Part shown: positions 52,488-60,929 of the stretch, piece after piece
Position numbering within the stretch: position 1 is the first letter of the stretch
Layout of the letters: each line of letters begins with the position of its first letter
DNA from: an uncultured Anaerolineales bacterium
GTDB lineage: Bacteria; Chloroflexota; Anaerolineae; Anaerolineales; UBA6663
Direction of reading: 5' to 3'
Assembly (NCBI GenBank): GCA_937952305.1
Contig: CALFZO010000187.1
Span: 1 to 64,000, forward strand
Length of the DNA: 64,000 bases
Translations under genes and position numbers: made by a program
The notes under the pieces: generated by a model
Database searches by the model: none
Told to the model about the DNA's origin: nothing
What the model saw: the letters and a program-made list of their open reading frames with translations, nothing else

Positions 52488-54214
52488 GTGACCCTCACAC
52501 TCCCGGAGAAGGGCGGCACGTCCACGAAGCGCTGGTGGATTTCGCCCTCCTGCTCGGTGAATAGATACAGGTTGGTGGTCAGGGTGGTGCGGCCGGCCAG
52601 ATCGGCAGTGACGGTCCCGCCGGCGTCAACGGCCACGGCCGTCAGGCGCGATTCCACCTTGCTGCGTGCGTACTCAGCGATGTACTCGTAAGGGCGGTGG
52701 ACGTAGCAGTGCTTGGCCAGGCCGCGGTCGATCAGAGTCAGAATTTCGTCCAGCTCGCGCATGGACAAGACCGCGATGCGCTGCTCGTGCGTGTACAACT
52801 CGCCGAAGAACAGGCTGTCCAGCCCGAGGCGCATCTGGGCCAGGGCCTGGTTGGCGGCGCCTTCCAGGTCGTTGCCCTGCGGGCGCTCGTCCCAGAAGAT
52901 GGTGTAGTTCCACAGGAACTCAGAGGCCACCATCGGCACGCCCGTCATCTGGCGCGGCATAATCAGCGCGTTGACGCCGAAGAACTCCGGATGGCCGGGC
53001 ATATAGTCGAACACAAAGCCGCTGCGGCCGTAGGGCGCCAGATGCAGCTCCTTGTCGGCGGGGTCGGCCGCAAACCAGGCTACGCCGAAGGGCAACAGGG
53101 CGCCGGAGAACTCCACGCCGCGCTCACGCTGGTAGGGCAGGGCGTTAAAGCCCACCTCGCCGAAGTGCGGGTTGGAGAAGCGGCTGAGCTTCAGGCCCCA
53201 AGTCCTGAACTTTTCGTCCAGCTCACGGAAGTTCTCGGCCACCACCGCGTCCGGGTAGGGCTGGCGCGCGGCGTGGTCGAAGTAGATGTGGTGGTCGTAG
53301 GTGAAGGCGTGCGCGCCGAACTCGGCCAGACCGGCGTCGGCCTTGGCCTTCATCGCCTGCGAGTCCTGCCCGCGCACATCGTGCATGACTTTGTCGATAT
53401 CCCGGAGGTGCAGCTCGACGTGCGGGAGGTAGCCGTGGTCGTTGAAGACGTCCAGGTAGCGGAAGTGGTTGTAGGCCGAGCTGCCGTCGTCCTCCAGATA
53501 GGTTACGAAGGGCGGCATAGCGCGCATGACGAACGGCTTGCGCGCGGCCCAGACGAGGCCCTTCCAGAACAGGTCGTCCAGCCCCATGGCGTGGCCAAGC
53601 ACGGCCGGGGTCCATACCAGCGGGCTGAGGGCCCAGACCACCACGCGGCCGCGGCCATAGGCGCGGGCCACGAGGGCCGGCCACTGATCGTCGGTGAGGA
53701 GCAGGGCCTCCTCCGATGCGCCGAAGCCCGGGCCGTCCACGCGGCAGACCTCGGCCGGCTGCGAGAAAAAGACCGTCTCGCCGCGCTCGCGGGTGGCGGT
53801 GATGAAGTGATCGTCCCGGCCGAGGCGGACGCGGTTGCGCAGCAAGGTGCGCGCCTCGCCGGCCAGGCCGAACAGCTCGCGCAGCGGGGCCGGATACTCG
53901 GCCAGGTGGCCGTCGAAGCAGACCAATCCGAGGCCGGCCCGGACGGCGGCCACCAGCCCGTCGGCGTCGGCCGGGGTCAGGCGCGGGCCGAGGTGGGCCT
54001 GGGCCAGCAGCACGGCCCGGCTGGCGTCCAGGCGTGCGGGCGTCAACCGCTCCTGGGCCAGGTCGAGGACCTGGTAGGGGAGGCCACAGTGCTGCAGGGC
54101 GGTGAAGAAGGCGAGCTCCAGGTGCGCGGCCTGCTCGGGCACGCCCGTGTCCGCCACCACCAGCAGGCAGCCGTTTCCGCGGCTTGCTTGTTCTTGCCAG
54201 GCGTCAGTCGTCAT
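52481..54214 (-). CDS. uncharacterised GATase1-like + polysaccharide-deacetylase-like protein, copy 2
   Basis: Tandem paralog of copy 1, 577 aa, alike from end to end, including an identical 20-residue core GLDDLFWKGLVWAARKPFVM. It has the same order of domains: GATase1-like N-terminus (LVCFDGHLAEYP, GRGRVVVWAL), NodB-like centre (YLEDDGSSAYNHFRYL, GAHAFTYDHHIYFDHA, NPHFGEVGFNALPYQRERG), and beta C-terminus. Variable positions lie mostly in the stretch 330-450, which would form the substrate face. The two copies probably act on related glycans or as a hetero-oligomer (inference). Confidence 0.72.
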   Translation of the reverse strand: MTTDAWQEQASRGNGCLLVVADTGVPEQAAHLELAFFTALQHCGLPYQVLDLAQERLTPARLDASRAVLLAQAHLGPRLTPADADGLVAAVRAGLGLVCFDGHLAEYPAPLRELFGLAGEARTLLRNRVRLGRDDHFITATRERGETVFFSQPAEVCRVDGPGFGASEEALLLTDDQWPALVARAYGRGRVVVWALSPLVWTPAVLGHAMGLDDLFWKGLVWAARKPFVMRAMPPFVTYLEDDGSSAYNHFRYLDVFNDHGYLPHVELHLRDIDKVMHDVRGQDSQAMKAKADAGLAEFGAHAFTYDHHIYFDHAARQPYPDAVVAENFRELDEKFRTWGLKLSRFSNPHFGEVGFNALPYQRERGVEFSGALLPFGVAWFAADPADKELHLAPYGRSGFVFDYMPGHPEFFGVNALIMPRQMTGVPMVASEFLWNYTIFWDERPQGNDLEGAANQALAQMRLGLDSLFFGELYTHEQRIAVLSMRELDEILTLIDRGLAKHCYVHRPYEYIAEYARSKVESRLTAVAVDAGGTVTADLAGRTTLTTNLYLFTEQEGEIHQRFVDVPPFSGSVRVTC

Positions 54215-54248
54215 TGTGTCCCATTGAGCGTGAGCGGCCGGCAGACCA

Positions 54249-54271
54249 GGGCCGGGAGAAAGCCCCGGCCC
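54249..54271 (-). repeat. hairpin between copy 2 and the aminotransferase gene
   Basis: GGGCCGGG (54249-54256) and CCCGGCCC (54264-54271), 7-nt loop, in a 99-bp gap without a gene. No T-run on either side, so an mRNA processing or stability element is more likely than a terminator. Confidence 0.5.
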
Positions 54272-54313
54272 GCCGGTCGCTGCACTAAAGGGGGGCGCCG
54301 ACTCGTGCGCGGC

Positions 54314-55579
54314 TCAGTTGTGTCCGTTGTGTCCGAGCTTGGCCTTCTTGATTGCCAGGGCCACGCCCTCCAGCATCGCGTCGCAGTCTTTGCGCGTCAG
54401 GCGCGGATGCATGGGCAGGTTGATGATCCGGTTGAAGAACACGTCCTCGGCCACCGGGCACAGGCCGGGTTTGTAGCCGCGCTCCTTGTAGATGGTGAAC
54501 AGGTAGTTGGGCAGGTAGTGCTGCACGGGCTGGACGCCGCCTTCCCGGTACAGGTAGCGGATAAAGGTGTCCCGGTTGACGCCCAGGCCCTTGAAGTCCA
54601 CATGCAGCGTGTACAGATACCAGGTGGGCTGGCAGTCCGGCGCGACGTAGGGCGGCGTGCAGCCCTCGATCTGCGCGAAGCCGCGGCTGAGGTACTCGCC
54701 GATGGCCGCCCGTTCGGCATTCAGGGCGTCCAGCTTGCGCAGCTGCACGCGGCCGATCGCGGCGCGCATTTCGTCCATACGATAGTGGTGGCCGAACTCG
54801 CCGCCGATGGTGACGACATCGTAGTGATAGGGCAGCCAGTAATCGGCTTGGTTCTCGTAGCTCTTGACGCCCATCGTGCGCAGCAGCGGGCACTCTTCCG
54901 CGAACTGGTCGTTGTTCGTGGTGAGCATGCCGCCCTCGCCGGTGGTCATGTTCTTCAGCGAGTGGAAGCTGAAGCAGGTGATGTCGGCGATGGATCCGAT
55001 CCGCCGGCCCTTGTACTCGGCGCCGGGCGAGTGGGCCGCATCCTCCACGACCGCCAGCCTGTGCTGGCGCGCCAGCTCCATGATCGGATCCATGTCCACG
55101 GGATGGCCGCCGTAGCTGACGACGTAAATCGCCTTGGTCTTGGGCGTGATCTTCTGCGCCACGCTGGCCGGGTCGATGTTCACCGTGCGCGGGTCCACAT
55201 CCGCGAAGACCGGCACGCAGTCCTTCTTCAACAGCGGCAGGGAAGTAGCGATAAACGTGATTGGGGTGGTGATGACCTCGTCGCCGGGCTGAAGATGGAG
55301 CAGCGCGGTGGCCAGATGCAGGGCCGAAGTGCAGCTTTGGGTGGCGAAGGCGTGCTTGGCGCCGACGTACTCGGCAAACTCGGACTGCAGGTTGCGCACC
55401 TCCGGCCCCATAGTCAACGAGTCCTGCTGCAGTGCGCGCAGCACCGCCTCGCCCTCCTCCAACCCGAGGCGGCTGCCGTTGAAGGAGTAGGGCACCTTCA
55501 GTTCGACCGCGTCGCCGGTGGCGTAGCTGTCTGTGATGGCGACATCCTTCGGTTTGCCGATGGTTCTCCAGTTAGTCAT
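54314..55579 (-). CDS. DegT/DnrJ/EryC1-family sugar aminotransferase, copy A
   Basis: A PLP enzyme of 421 aa that puts an amino group on a keto sugar or keto-cyclitol. The Schiff-base Lys is in FHSLKNMTTGEGG (about 206), VEDAAHSPGAEYKGRRIG gives the PLP Asp, and the family start GEAVLRALQQDSLTMGPEV precedes it. A 25-residue N-terminal extension is unusual. It overlaps the next gene by 4 bp. Without a nearby NDP-sugar pathway, the substrate may be a free or phosphorylated keto sugar, as with NtdA. Confidence 0.9.
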   Translation of the reverse strand: MTNWRTIGKPKDVAITDSYATGDAVELKVPYSFNGSRLGLEEGEAVLRALQQDSLTMGPEVRNLQSEFAEYVGAKHAFATQSCTSALHLATALLHLQPGDEVITTPITFIATSLPLLKKDCVPVFADVDPRTVNIDPASVAQKITPKTKAIYVVSYGGHPVDMDPIMELARQHRLAVVEDAAHSPGAEYKGRRIGSIADITCFSFHSLKNMTTGEGGMLTTNNDQFAEECPLLRTMGVKSYENQADYWLPYHYDVVTIGGEFGHHYRMDEMRAAIGRVQLRKLDALNAERAAIGEYLSRGFAQIEGCTPPYVAPDCQPTWYLYTLHVDFKGLGVNRDTFIRYLYREGGVQPVQHYLPNYLFTIYKERGYKPGLCPVAEDVFFNRIINLPMHPRLTRKDCDAMLEGVALAIKKAKLGHNGHN

Positions 55580-56424
55580 GGCCGTTCTCCTTTCGGATCG
55601 AGAGGGGCGGACGCCGTGTCCAGGGGCGCCGCCGTAGATGGGTTTGAGCGTTCCAGATGTTCAGGCGGCCGGGCTGACGGCGGAGGCGCCTCCCGTGCGC
55701 CCAGTTCGGCCAACAGCGCGTGGAAGTCGGCGACGGCCGTCTCCACCTCGCTCGCGGTGGGACCTAGGGGGCGGAGCGCAAAAAGGCCGTCGAACCCCCG
55801 GGCCAGCAGGGCCGAGACGAGTTCTTTCACCTCGGCGTTGCCATGGTTGAGCCGGGCTGGTGCGCCGGTTTCAAAGGTGGCGTCCGCGACGCGCAGCAGG
55901 CGGAGCCGCGTCTTGAGCGCGCCTGGCATCCAGGCGGTGAGGAAGGCGTGCTCGCGTAGGGCGGTAAACCCGGCCGGGTCGAAGGCGGCGCCGATCCAGT
56001 CGGCCGGCGCGCGCCGCAAGAGCGCCGCGAAGTGCTGGCCGGTGTCGGCCAGGGTGGCGGGGCCGTTCTCCACCAGCAAGGGGACAGCGTGCGCCTCGGC
56101 CAGGCTGGCCGCTTGACTTAACCAGGTGGCGGCGTCCTCGCCAGCCGGCGCTGGCGTCACCACGTATTCGGCCGCCCAGGCGCGCGCCTGGGCGAAGGCC
56201 TCCGCCAGCGTGTCCGCACCGCTGGCGCGGATGGCGGCGACGCCCAGGCCCGCGTCCTGCAACGCCGCGCGCAGACGCGCCTGTCCAGCCTCCGTCAGGG
56301 CGGCCAGGTCCGACTGGGCCAACTCCCCGGCCTGGACCTCCCAGCCGCGCAGTTGCTCTGCTGTGTAAGGCGGCGGCGCATCCGCCGCAGGCAGGGGCAG
56401 GCACACGCGCGGTGCGCTAAACAC
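55576..56424 (-). CDS. sugar isomerase/epimerase-like TIM barrel, diverged, copy B
   Basis: A 282-aa alpha/beta protein. The pattern of strands (AAIRASGADTLAEAF, VPLLVENGP, WIGAAFDPAGF, LRVADATF, GFDGLFALRP) fits an AP-endonuclease-2-like barrel with few of the metal ligands left (Glu in VENGP, Asp in FDPAG). The GTG at 56424 overlaps the stop of the acyltransferase-like gene by 8 bp and is chosen because the reading frame upstream lies inside that gene. Function is uncertain; the DegT-gene overlap suggests a shared pathway. Confidence 0.6.
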   Translation of the reverse strand: MFSAPRVCLPLPAADAPPPYTAEQLRGWEVQAGELAQSDLAALTEAGQARLRAALQDAGLGVAAIRASGADTLAEAFAQARAWAAEYVVTPAPAGEDAATWLSQAASLAEAHAVPLLVENGPATLADTGQHFAALLRRAPADWIGAAFDPAGFTALREHAFLTAWMPGALKTRLRLLRVADATFETGAPARLNHGNAEVKELVSALLARGFDGLFALRPLGPTASEVETAVADFHALLAELGAREAPPPSARPPEHLERSNPSTAAPLDTASAPLDPKGERP

Positions 56425-57283
56425 TGCACACCTCGCAGGTCGGGGCGCCGCATCCCCAGCGGCGCGCGGCCTCGGCCCAGTCGCCGGGCTGGTCCGCGCC
56501 GGTCTGGAGGCTGGCCCGCGCCCATCGGCAGAAAACGCAGCGCGGCTTCGCACACAGGAAAGCGGCCGGATCGGCGCGCAACTGCTCGAGGCCAAACGCG
56601 ATCAGCTCATCGGCGCGCATCAGGCGCGCGGCGGCGGCGCCGACCCGGCTCAGGCGGAGCAGGCCGGCCTCGCGCAGCGGTCGGTCCCAGCGGATGAACT
56701 CGCGGTGGCCCCAGGGCGATTTGGGCAGCGCCACTTCCCGGATCGACCCGTCGGATTGAAGCACCGGGACCGTCAGCGTGCGCAGGTATGGCACGTCGGC
56801 GATGGTCTCGGCGGTGTGCCAGGTGGTGTTGCGGTCCTGGTCCACGCCGAGCAACAGCACCCATCCCCGGATCTGGCCCAGGCGGCCATAGGGGCTGTCC
56901 GGGCCGCAGGGTAGGCCGCGCTCGTGGCCGTTGGTGAGGAAGGCGGCCCGGGCGCCGACGGCGGCGACGGCGTGCGTGGGGTGCTGGCTGCGCCAGGCGC
57001 CCGGCCACACCCGCACGACCTCGGACATCCGGCCGACCGTAGACGGCGACGTCTCCACCGAGAAAGGCTGCGTGAGGTCCGGCAGCGTCGGTGCCGCCAG
57101 CGTGCCGGCCGATCCCAGAAGGTCCAGCAGGGCGTGGACCAGGGCCTCGGCGCCGCCGGCCACGTGGCCCAGGCTGGACAATGCGCTGTGTACGAGCAGT
57201 GCGTCGCCGGGGCGCACGCCCAGGCCGGCCAGACCAGCGGCGATGGCCTCGGGGCGGATTTCCGGCGACGGCAGCAGCGGCAT
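56417..57283 (-). CDS. AAC(3)-family N-acyltransferase-like protein, copy B
   Basis: A 288-aa paralog of the protein at 38783-39616. HSALSSLGHV, GTLAAPTLPDLTQPF, RSQHPTHAVAAVGARA, GRLGQIRGWVLLLGVD and NTTWHTAETI follow the AAC(3) fold. Its C-terminus has two Cys pairs (CAKPRCVFC and CGAPTCEVC) that could bind zinc. It lies between the second DegT gene and the diverged TIM-barrel gene; an aminotransferase followed by an acyltransferase is the order used to build N-acylated amino sugars. Confidence 0.82.
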   Translation of the reverse strand: MPLLPSPEIRPEAIAAGLAGLGVRPGDALLVHSALSSLGHVAGGAEALVHALLDLLGSAGTLAAPTLPDLTQPFSVETSPSTVGRMSEVVRVWPGAWRSQHPTHAVAAVGARAAFLTNGHERGLPCGPDSPYGRLGQIRGWVLLLGVDQDRNTTWHTAETIADVPYLRTLTVPVLQSDGSIREVALPKSPWGHREFIRWDRPLREAGLLRLSRVGAAAARLMRADELIAFGLEQLRADPAAFLCAKPRCVFCRWARASLQTGADQPGDWAEAARRWGCGAPTCEVCSV

Positions 57284-57304
57284 GGGGGTGCGTCCTAGGG
57301 CCGG

Positions 57305-58594
57305 TCAGTGGGCCTTGATCTCGGCCAGGTTCTCTTTGACCTTGCGGAACCCGGCCGCGATGGCCTCCATATCTTGGCGTGTCCCGAGCAGCAGACGATG
57401 CTCGAGCCAGATCGACTCGTGGTAGCAGGCCCGCTCCGTGACCGGGCACTTTTCCTGGTAGGCCGTGAAGTCGATGTCCTTATAGATTGGCGAGACCGGG
57501 GCGCCGTGGCTCAGGAAATCCTTATTGACGAACATCGGGTTGGCGTAGAGCGGGAAGGTGTAGCCCGTGAAACAGGGGATGCCCTCGGCGCTGAGCGCCT
57601 CCAGGAAACGGGCGCGCGGGACGCCGTCGAAGCGCTCCGGGTCATAGCGGATCATGAAGATGTGCCAGCTGTGCTTGTTGGCGCGCTCGTCCCAGCGCTG
57701 GGTCTGCAGCCCGTCGATCTCGCCCAGCAACTGGGCCAGATAACGGGCGTTCTCCATGCGCCGGGCGTTCTGCGCCTCCAGCCGCGTCAGCTGCACCAGC
57801 AGCAACGCGGCCTGGAACTCCGTGATGCGGTAGTTCCAGCCGAGGCGGTGGAACTCGTACCACGGCCGGCCTTTCTTGCGCCCGGACCACAGGTAGGACT
57901 CGCACAATTCGGCGATGTCGAAGTCGTTGGTGATGATGATGCCGCCTTCGCCAGCGGTCATGTTCTTGGAGAGCTGGAAGCTGAAGGAGCCGGCCGTCCC
58001 CAGCGCACCCAGTTTCTGGCCGCGCCATTCGGACCCGTGGGCGTGGGCGTCGTCCTCGATCACTTTCAGGTTATGCTTCTGGGCGATGGCCAGCAGCCGG
58101 TCCATGTCCACCGCCTGCCCGCCGAAATGCACAGGCTCAATGGCCCGGGTGCGCTCCGTGATGGCGGCCTCGACCTTGTCCATGTCCATCAGATACGTGT
58201 CCGGCTCGACGTCCACGAACACCGGCACTCCCTGGGCGTGCAGCACGGCCGTGGCGCTGGCCACGTAGGTGTAGGCCGGGACGATCACCTCCTCGCCCGG
58301 GCGCAGGCCGATGGCCTTGAACAGCATCTCCAGCGAGCCGGTGCCGTTGGCGGTGCAGACACCGTACTTGGCCCCGTGAAAGGCCGCGAACGAGTGCGCG
58401 AACTCAACAGCCTTGGACATCGGGCCGGACGTGGGCTCGTTGAGTTCGACGCCAGTGGCATACGCGAAGCGGAACCACTTGCCGCTCTGGACCACGCCGG
58501 TCACGGCTTCAACCTCGCGGTCATCCCAGACCGGCCAGGCAGGGAAGGGTGCCGTGCGGAGCGGCTGCCCCCCCGTGAGAGCCAGTTTTCCCAT
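57305..58594 (-). CDS. DegT-family aminotransferase, StsC/AHBA-synthase-like, copy B
   Basis: A PLP enzyme of 429 aa. LALTGGQPLRTAPFPAWPVWDDRE near the start is the typical opening of the scyllo-inosose aminotransferase / AHBA synthase branch. The Schiff-base Lys is in QLSKNMTAGEGG (about 205); EDDAHAHGSEWRGQKLG supplies the PLP Asp. ATG 58594 follows a GGAGG at good spacing. Together with the adjacent Gfo/Idh dehydrogenase (32 bp upstream), oxidation followed by transamination of a cyclitol or sugar is the natural reading (inference from family pairs such as NtdC/NtdA). Confidence 0.9.
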   Translation of the reverse strand: MGKLALTGGQPLRTAPFPAWPVWDDREVEAVTGVVQSGKWFRFAYATGVELNEPTSGPMSKAVEFAHSFAAFHGAKYGVCTANGTGSLEMLFKAIGLRPGEEVIVPAYTYVASATAVLHAQGVPVFVDVEPDTYLMDMDKVEAAITERTRAIEPVHFGGQAVDMDRLLAIAQKHNLKVIEDDAHAHGSEWRGQKLGALGTAGSFSFQLSKNMTAGEGGIIITNDFDIAELCESYLWSGRKKGRPWYEFHRLGWNYRITEFQAALLLVQLTRLEAQNARRMENARYLAQLLGEIDGLQTQRWDERANKHSWHIFMIRYDPERFDGVPRARFLEALSAEGIPCFTGYTFPLYANPMFVNKDFLSHGAPVSPIYKDIDFTAYQEKCPVTERACYHESIWLEHRLLLGTRQDMEAIAAGFRKVKENLAEIKAH

Positions 58595-58626
58595 TAGGGC
58601 CTCCAATACTGATGAGCGGCACCCGG

Positions 58627-59625
58627 CTAGAGCCGGACGACCGCACCGGTTTCCAGCGATTGTTTCGCCGCCAGGGCGATGGTGAGCACCTCGCGCGCCT
58701 GGGCCAGCGTGGCGACGGCGGGCGCCCGGTCTTCCGCCAGGCAGGCACAGAAGTAGCGGATCTCGGCCTGGTAGCCGTCTTCGGCCGGCGGCGTGAGGAA
58801 CTCAGGCGCTGCGCCGCGCCGGTAAAGCACCAGGTTGGTCTGGGCCGCCGACCGCTGGTCTACCTGGGCCACGCCGCCGAACAGGAAATCCACGCAGCCG
58901 GCCTCGCCCGTCAATCGGAAAGACATCTGGAACGGGAAGCCGGGCGGGAAAGCGTAGCTGGCCTCCAACACGGCCTGGTGATCGCCGTAGTCCAGGTTGG
59001 TGATCACATGGTCCCAGCCACCGGCCGGGCCGCGCCCGCCCACGGCATAGACCGTCTGCGGCTGGCCGAACAGAGAGTAGACGAAATCGAGGTCGTGGAT
59101 GTGCAGGTCGAACAATGCGCCGCCGCTCTTGGCCGGGTCTTTGAACCACTCTCCCCACGTGGGCGGCGACGCCAGCCGGGTGCCGGTGGCCAGGCGCGCC
59201 GCGCCCAACCGGCCATCGGCCAGCGCCTCGCGGATGCGCACGTACTCCGGCCAGAAGCGGATCACCTGGGCGACCATGGCCTTGACGCCAGCCTTTTCGA
59301 CGGCGGCCTGCATGCGGTCCACGTCGTCCAGGCTGAGGGCCAGCGGTTTTTCACACAACAGGTGCTTGCCGTGTTCGGCCGCGGCGACAACGGTGGCGGC
59401 GTGCAAAAAGGTGGGCAGACAAATGCTGACGGCCGTAATCTCTGGGTCCTCGAGCACCTCGGCGATGGTGTAACAGGCACGCGCCCCATGCCGGGCGGCC
59501 AGCTGATCGGCGGCGGCGCGGTTGGCGTCGGCCACCGCCGCCAGCTGCACGCCTTCCAGCCGCGCGAAGGCGGCGGCATGTGTCGCCCCGATAAAGCCAG
59601 CGCCGAGCAAGCCAACTTGGATCAT
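58627..59625 (-). CDS. Gfo/Idh/MocA-family oxidoreductase, copy B
   Basis: A 332-aa NAD(P)-dependent dehydrogenase. The loop VGLLGAGFIGATHAAAF, CEKPLAL Lys motif (about 92-98) and the active-site region GGALFDLHIHDLDFVYSLFG are clear. It is only modestly like copy A, so it is not a recent duplicate. It is the second gene after the LacI regulator and probably does the first oxidation for the aminotransferase downstream. Confidence 0.9.
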   Translation of the reverse strand: MIQVGLLGAGFIGATHAAAFARLEGVQLAAVADANRAAADQLAARHGARACYTIAEVLEDPEITAVSICLPTFLHAATVVAAAEHGKHLLCEKPLALSLDDVDRMQAAVEKAGVKAMVAQVIRFWPEYVRIREALADGRLGAARLATGTRLASPPTWGEWFKDPAKSGGALFDLHIHDLDFVYSLFGQPQTVYAVGGRGPAGGWDHVITNLDYGDHQAVLEASYAFPPGFPFQMSFRLTGEAGCVDFLFGGVAQVDQRSAAQTNLVLYRRGAAPEFLTPPAEDGYQAEIRYFCACLAEDRAPAVATLAQAREVLTIALAAKQSLETGAVVRL

Positions 59626-59654
59626 GGAACCTCGCTCTGCCTGCGCCCGGCCTG

Positions 59655-60740
59655 CTAGCGCGGCGCCGGGCCGGTGGATTGACGTATCACCAACGCGGGT
59701 GGCACCGTCGCGGCCTGCTCGGCCTCGGACGGGAGTTCGCCTTGAATCAGGCGCATCAACCAGGCGAGAGCCTGCCGGCTCATCGCCTCCACGGGCTGGC
59801 GGACCGTCGTCAGGGCCGGGCTGGTGAAGCGCGCCATTTCAATGTCATCAAAGCCTGTGATGGAAATGTCGGCGGGCACGCGCAGGCCGAGATCGAGTGC
59901 GGCCTTGAGGGCGCCCAGGGCCATGACGTCGTCGGACGCGAGCACGGCCGTGGGCCGCCGCGGCGCCTGCATCAGTTCGACGAGTGCGCGATAGCCGCCA
60001 TCTAGGTTGTTGCTGTCGGTGCGGATATCATCCGGCGTGACCTCGAGCCCGGAGAGCTGGCTGTACTCCAGGAAGGCTTCGCGCCGTTCGTGGATATCGC
60101 CCAGCCAGCCGCCGTTGATGAACGCCAGCCGCCGGTGGCCAAGGGTGTACAGGTGGTCGAGCAGCAGCCGCATCCCGTGGCGGTTGTCGGTGTTGATCGT
60201 GGGGATGGGGCCGGGCGACTGGCCACGGCACAGGGCCAGAACGGCCCGGCGCTGGCGGAGGATTTCCTCGGTCGCCGCGCCGTCATCGCGCAGGTCGCCC
60301 AGCAGCAGGACGCCGTCGCAGTGGCGCGCGTCCAGCACGGCCGTCATCTGCAGTGCCTGGCTCGGGTCGCTCTGGGCGTGGCCGAGCACGATTTGATAGC
60401 CGAGGGCGCGGGCTTGGGTGCTGAGGGTAGAGATGAAATGGGCGAAGAACGGATCCTCGATCTCGCGGGCGATGAGGCCAATCAACTGAGTGTGCTTGCC
60501 ACGCAGCGCGCGCGCCAATGGGTGGGGCGAGTAGCCGAGTTCAGCGGCGGCGGCGCGGACACGCTCGCAGGTGCTGGGGCTGATCAAGGTGGTCCCGGAA
60601 TCGTTCAGGACGCGCGAGACGGTGCTGGCTGAAACACCAGCCAGACGGGCCACATCCCGGGCAGTTGGTCCCTTGTGGTCGGTCAGACGTGGGCCGCGTG
60701 ACGCGGATGGACCTCGATCGGCGGGCTGCTCTGGGTGCAT
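59655..60740 (-). CDS. LacI-family transcriptional regulator
   Basis: A 361-aa repressor-type regulator. The helix-turn-helix (TARDVARLAGVSASTVSRVLND, 26-47) is preceded by a basic tail. The sugar-binding core has LIGLIAREIEDPFFA, ADISITGFDDIEMARF and LTTVRQPVEAM. It is the first gene of the 26-kb minus-strand run and is likely to respond to the imported sugar. The palindrome at 60843-60854 is a candidate operator, overlapping its own -35. Confidence 0.94.
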   Translation of the reverse strand: MHPEQPADRGPSASRGPRLTDHKGPTARDVARLAGVSASTVSRVLNDSGTTLISPSTCERVRAAAAELGYSPHPLARALRGKHTQLIGLIAREIEDPFFAHFISTLSTQARALGYQIVLGHAQSDPSQALQMTAVLDARHCDGVLLLGDLRDDGAATEEILRQRRAVLALCRGQSPGPIPTINTDNRHGMRLLLDHLYTLGHRRLAFINGGWLGDIHERREAFLEYSQLSGLEVTPDDIRTDSNNLDGGYRALVELMQAPRRPTAVLASDDVMALGALKAALDLGLRVPADISITGFDDIEMARFTSPALTTVRQPVEAMSRQALAWLMRLIQGELPSEAEQAATVPPALVIRQSTGPAPR

Positions 60741-60822
60741 GGACTTCCCGACAAAAAGCGCCGCTTGGGCGACATAAAATACTATATAGTTGTTTTGTTG
60801 AATTTAATTGACGGATAATCGA

Positions 60823-60850
60823 ATGATAGCATACGTTTTCTTGCTGTCAA
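60823..60850 (-). promoter_or_regulatory. sigma-70 promoter for the LacI-led island operon
   Basis: On the minus strand a perfect TTGACA (60850-60845) and an extended -10 TGCTATCAT (-10 at 60828-60823) with a 16-bp spacer. The leader to the LacI ATG is about 75 nt. The surrounding 60741-60929 is markedly AT-rich against its neighbours, fitting a real regulatory region. Confidence 0.72.
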
Positions 60851-60854
60851 CAGC
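60843..60854. promoter_or_regulatory. candidate LacI-type operator
   Basis: GCTGT-CA-ACAGC is a 12-bp inverted repeat that overlaps the -35 of the minus promoter and touches the -10 of the plus promoter. Binding here would block both the regulator operon and the DASS carrier. Confidence 0.45.
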
Positions 60855-60855
60855 G

Positions 60856-60861
60856 TATAAT
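60856..60861 (+). promoter_or_regulatory. -10 element for the DASS transporter gene
   Basis: Perfect TATAAT directly after the palindrome, 68 bp before the ATG at 60930. The -35 is poor (16-18 bp upstream is T-rich). Confidence 0.45.
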
Positions 60862-60929
60862 TGGATAATAAAGTTTATAAAGACAACAAATCTATTCGTT
60901 ATTCTCAAAATCAACTAAGAGAGGCTCCT

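Noticed and set aside
52697..56116. 1139-codon open frame on the plus strand
   Set aside because: It runs opposite three convincing minus-strand genes and has no recognisable domain; composition is that of a shadow frame.
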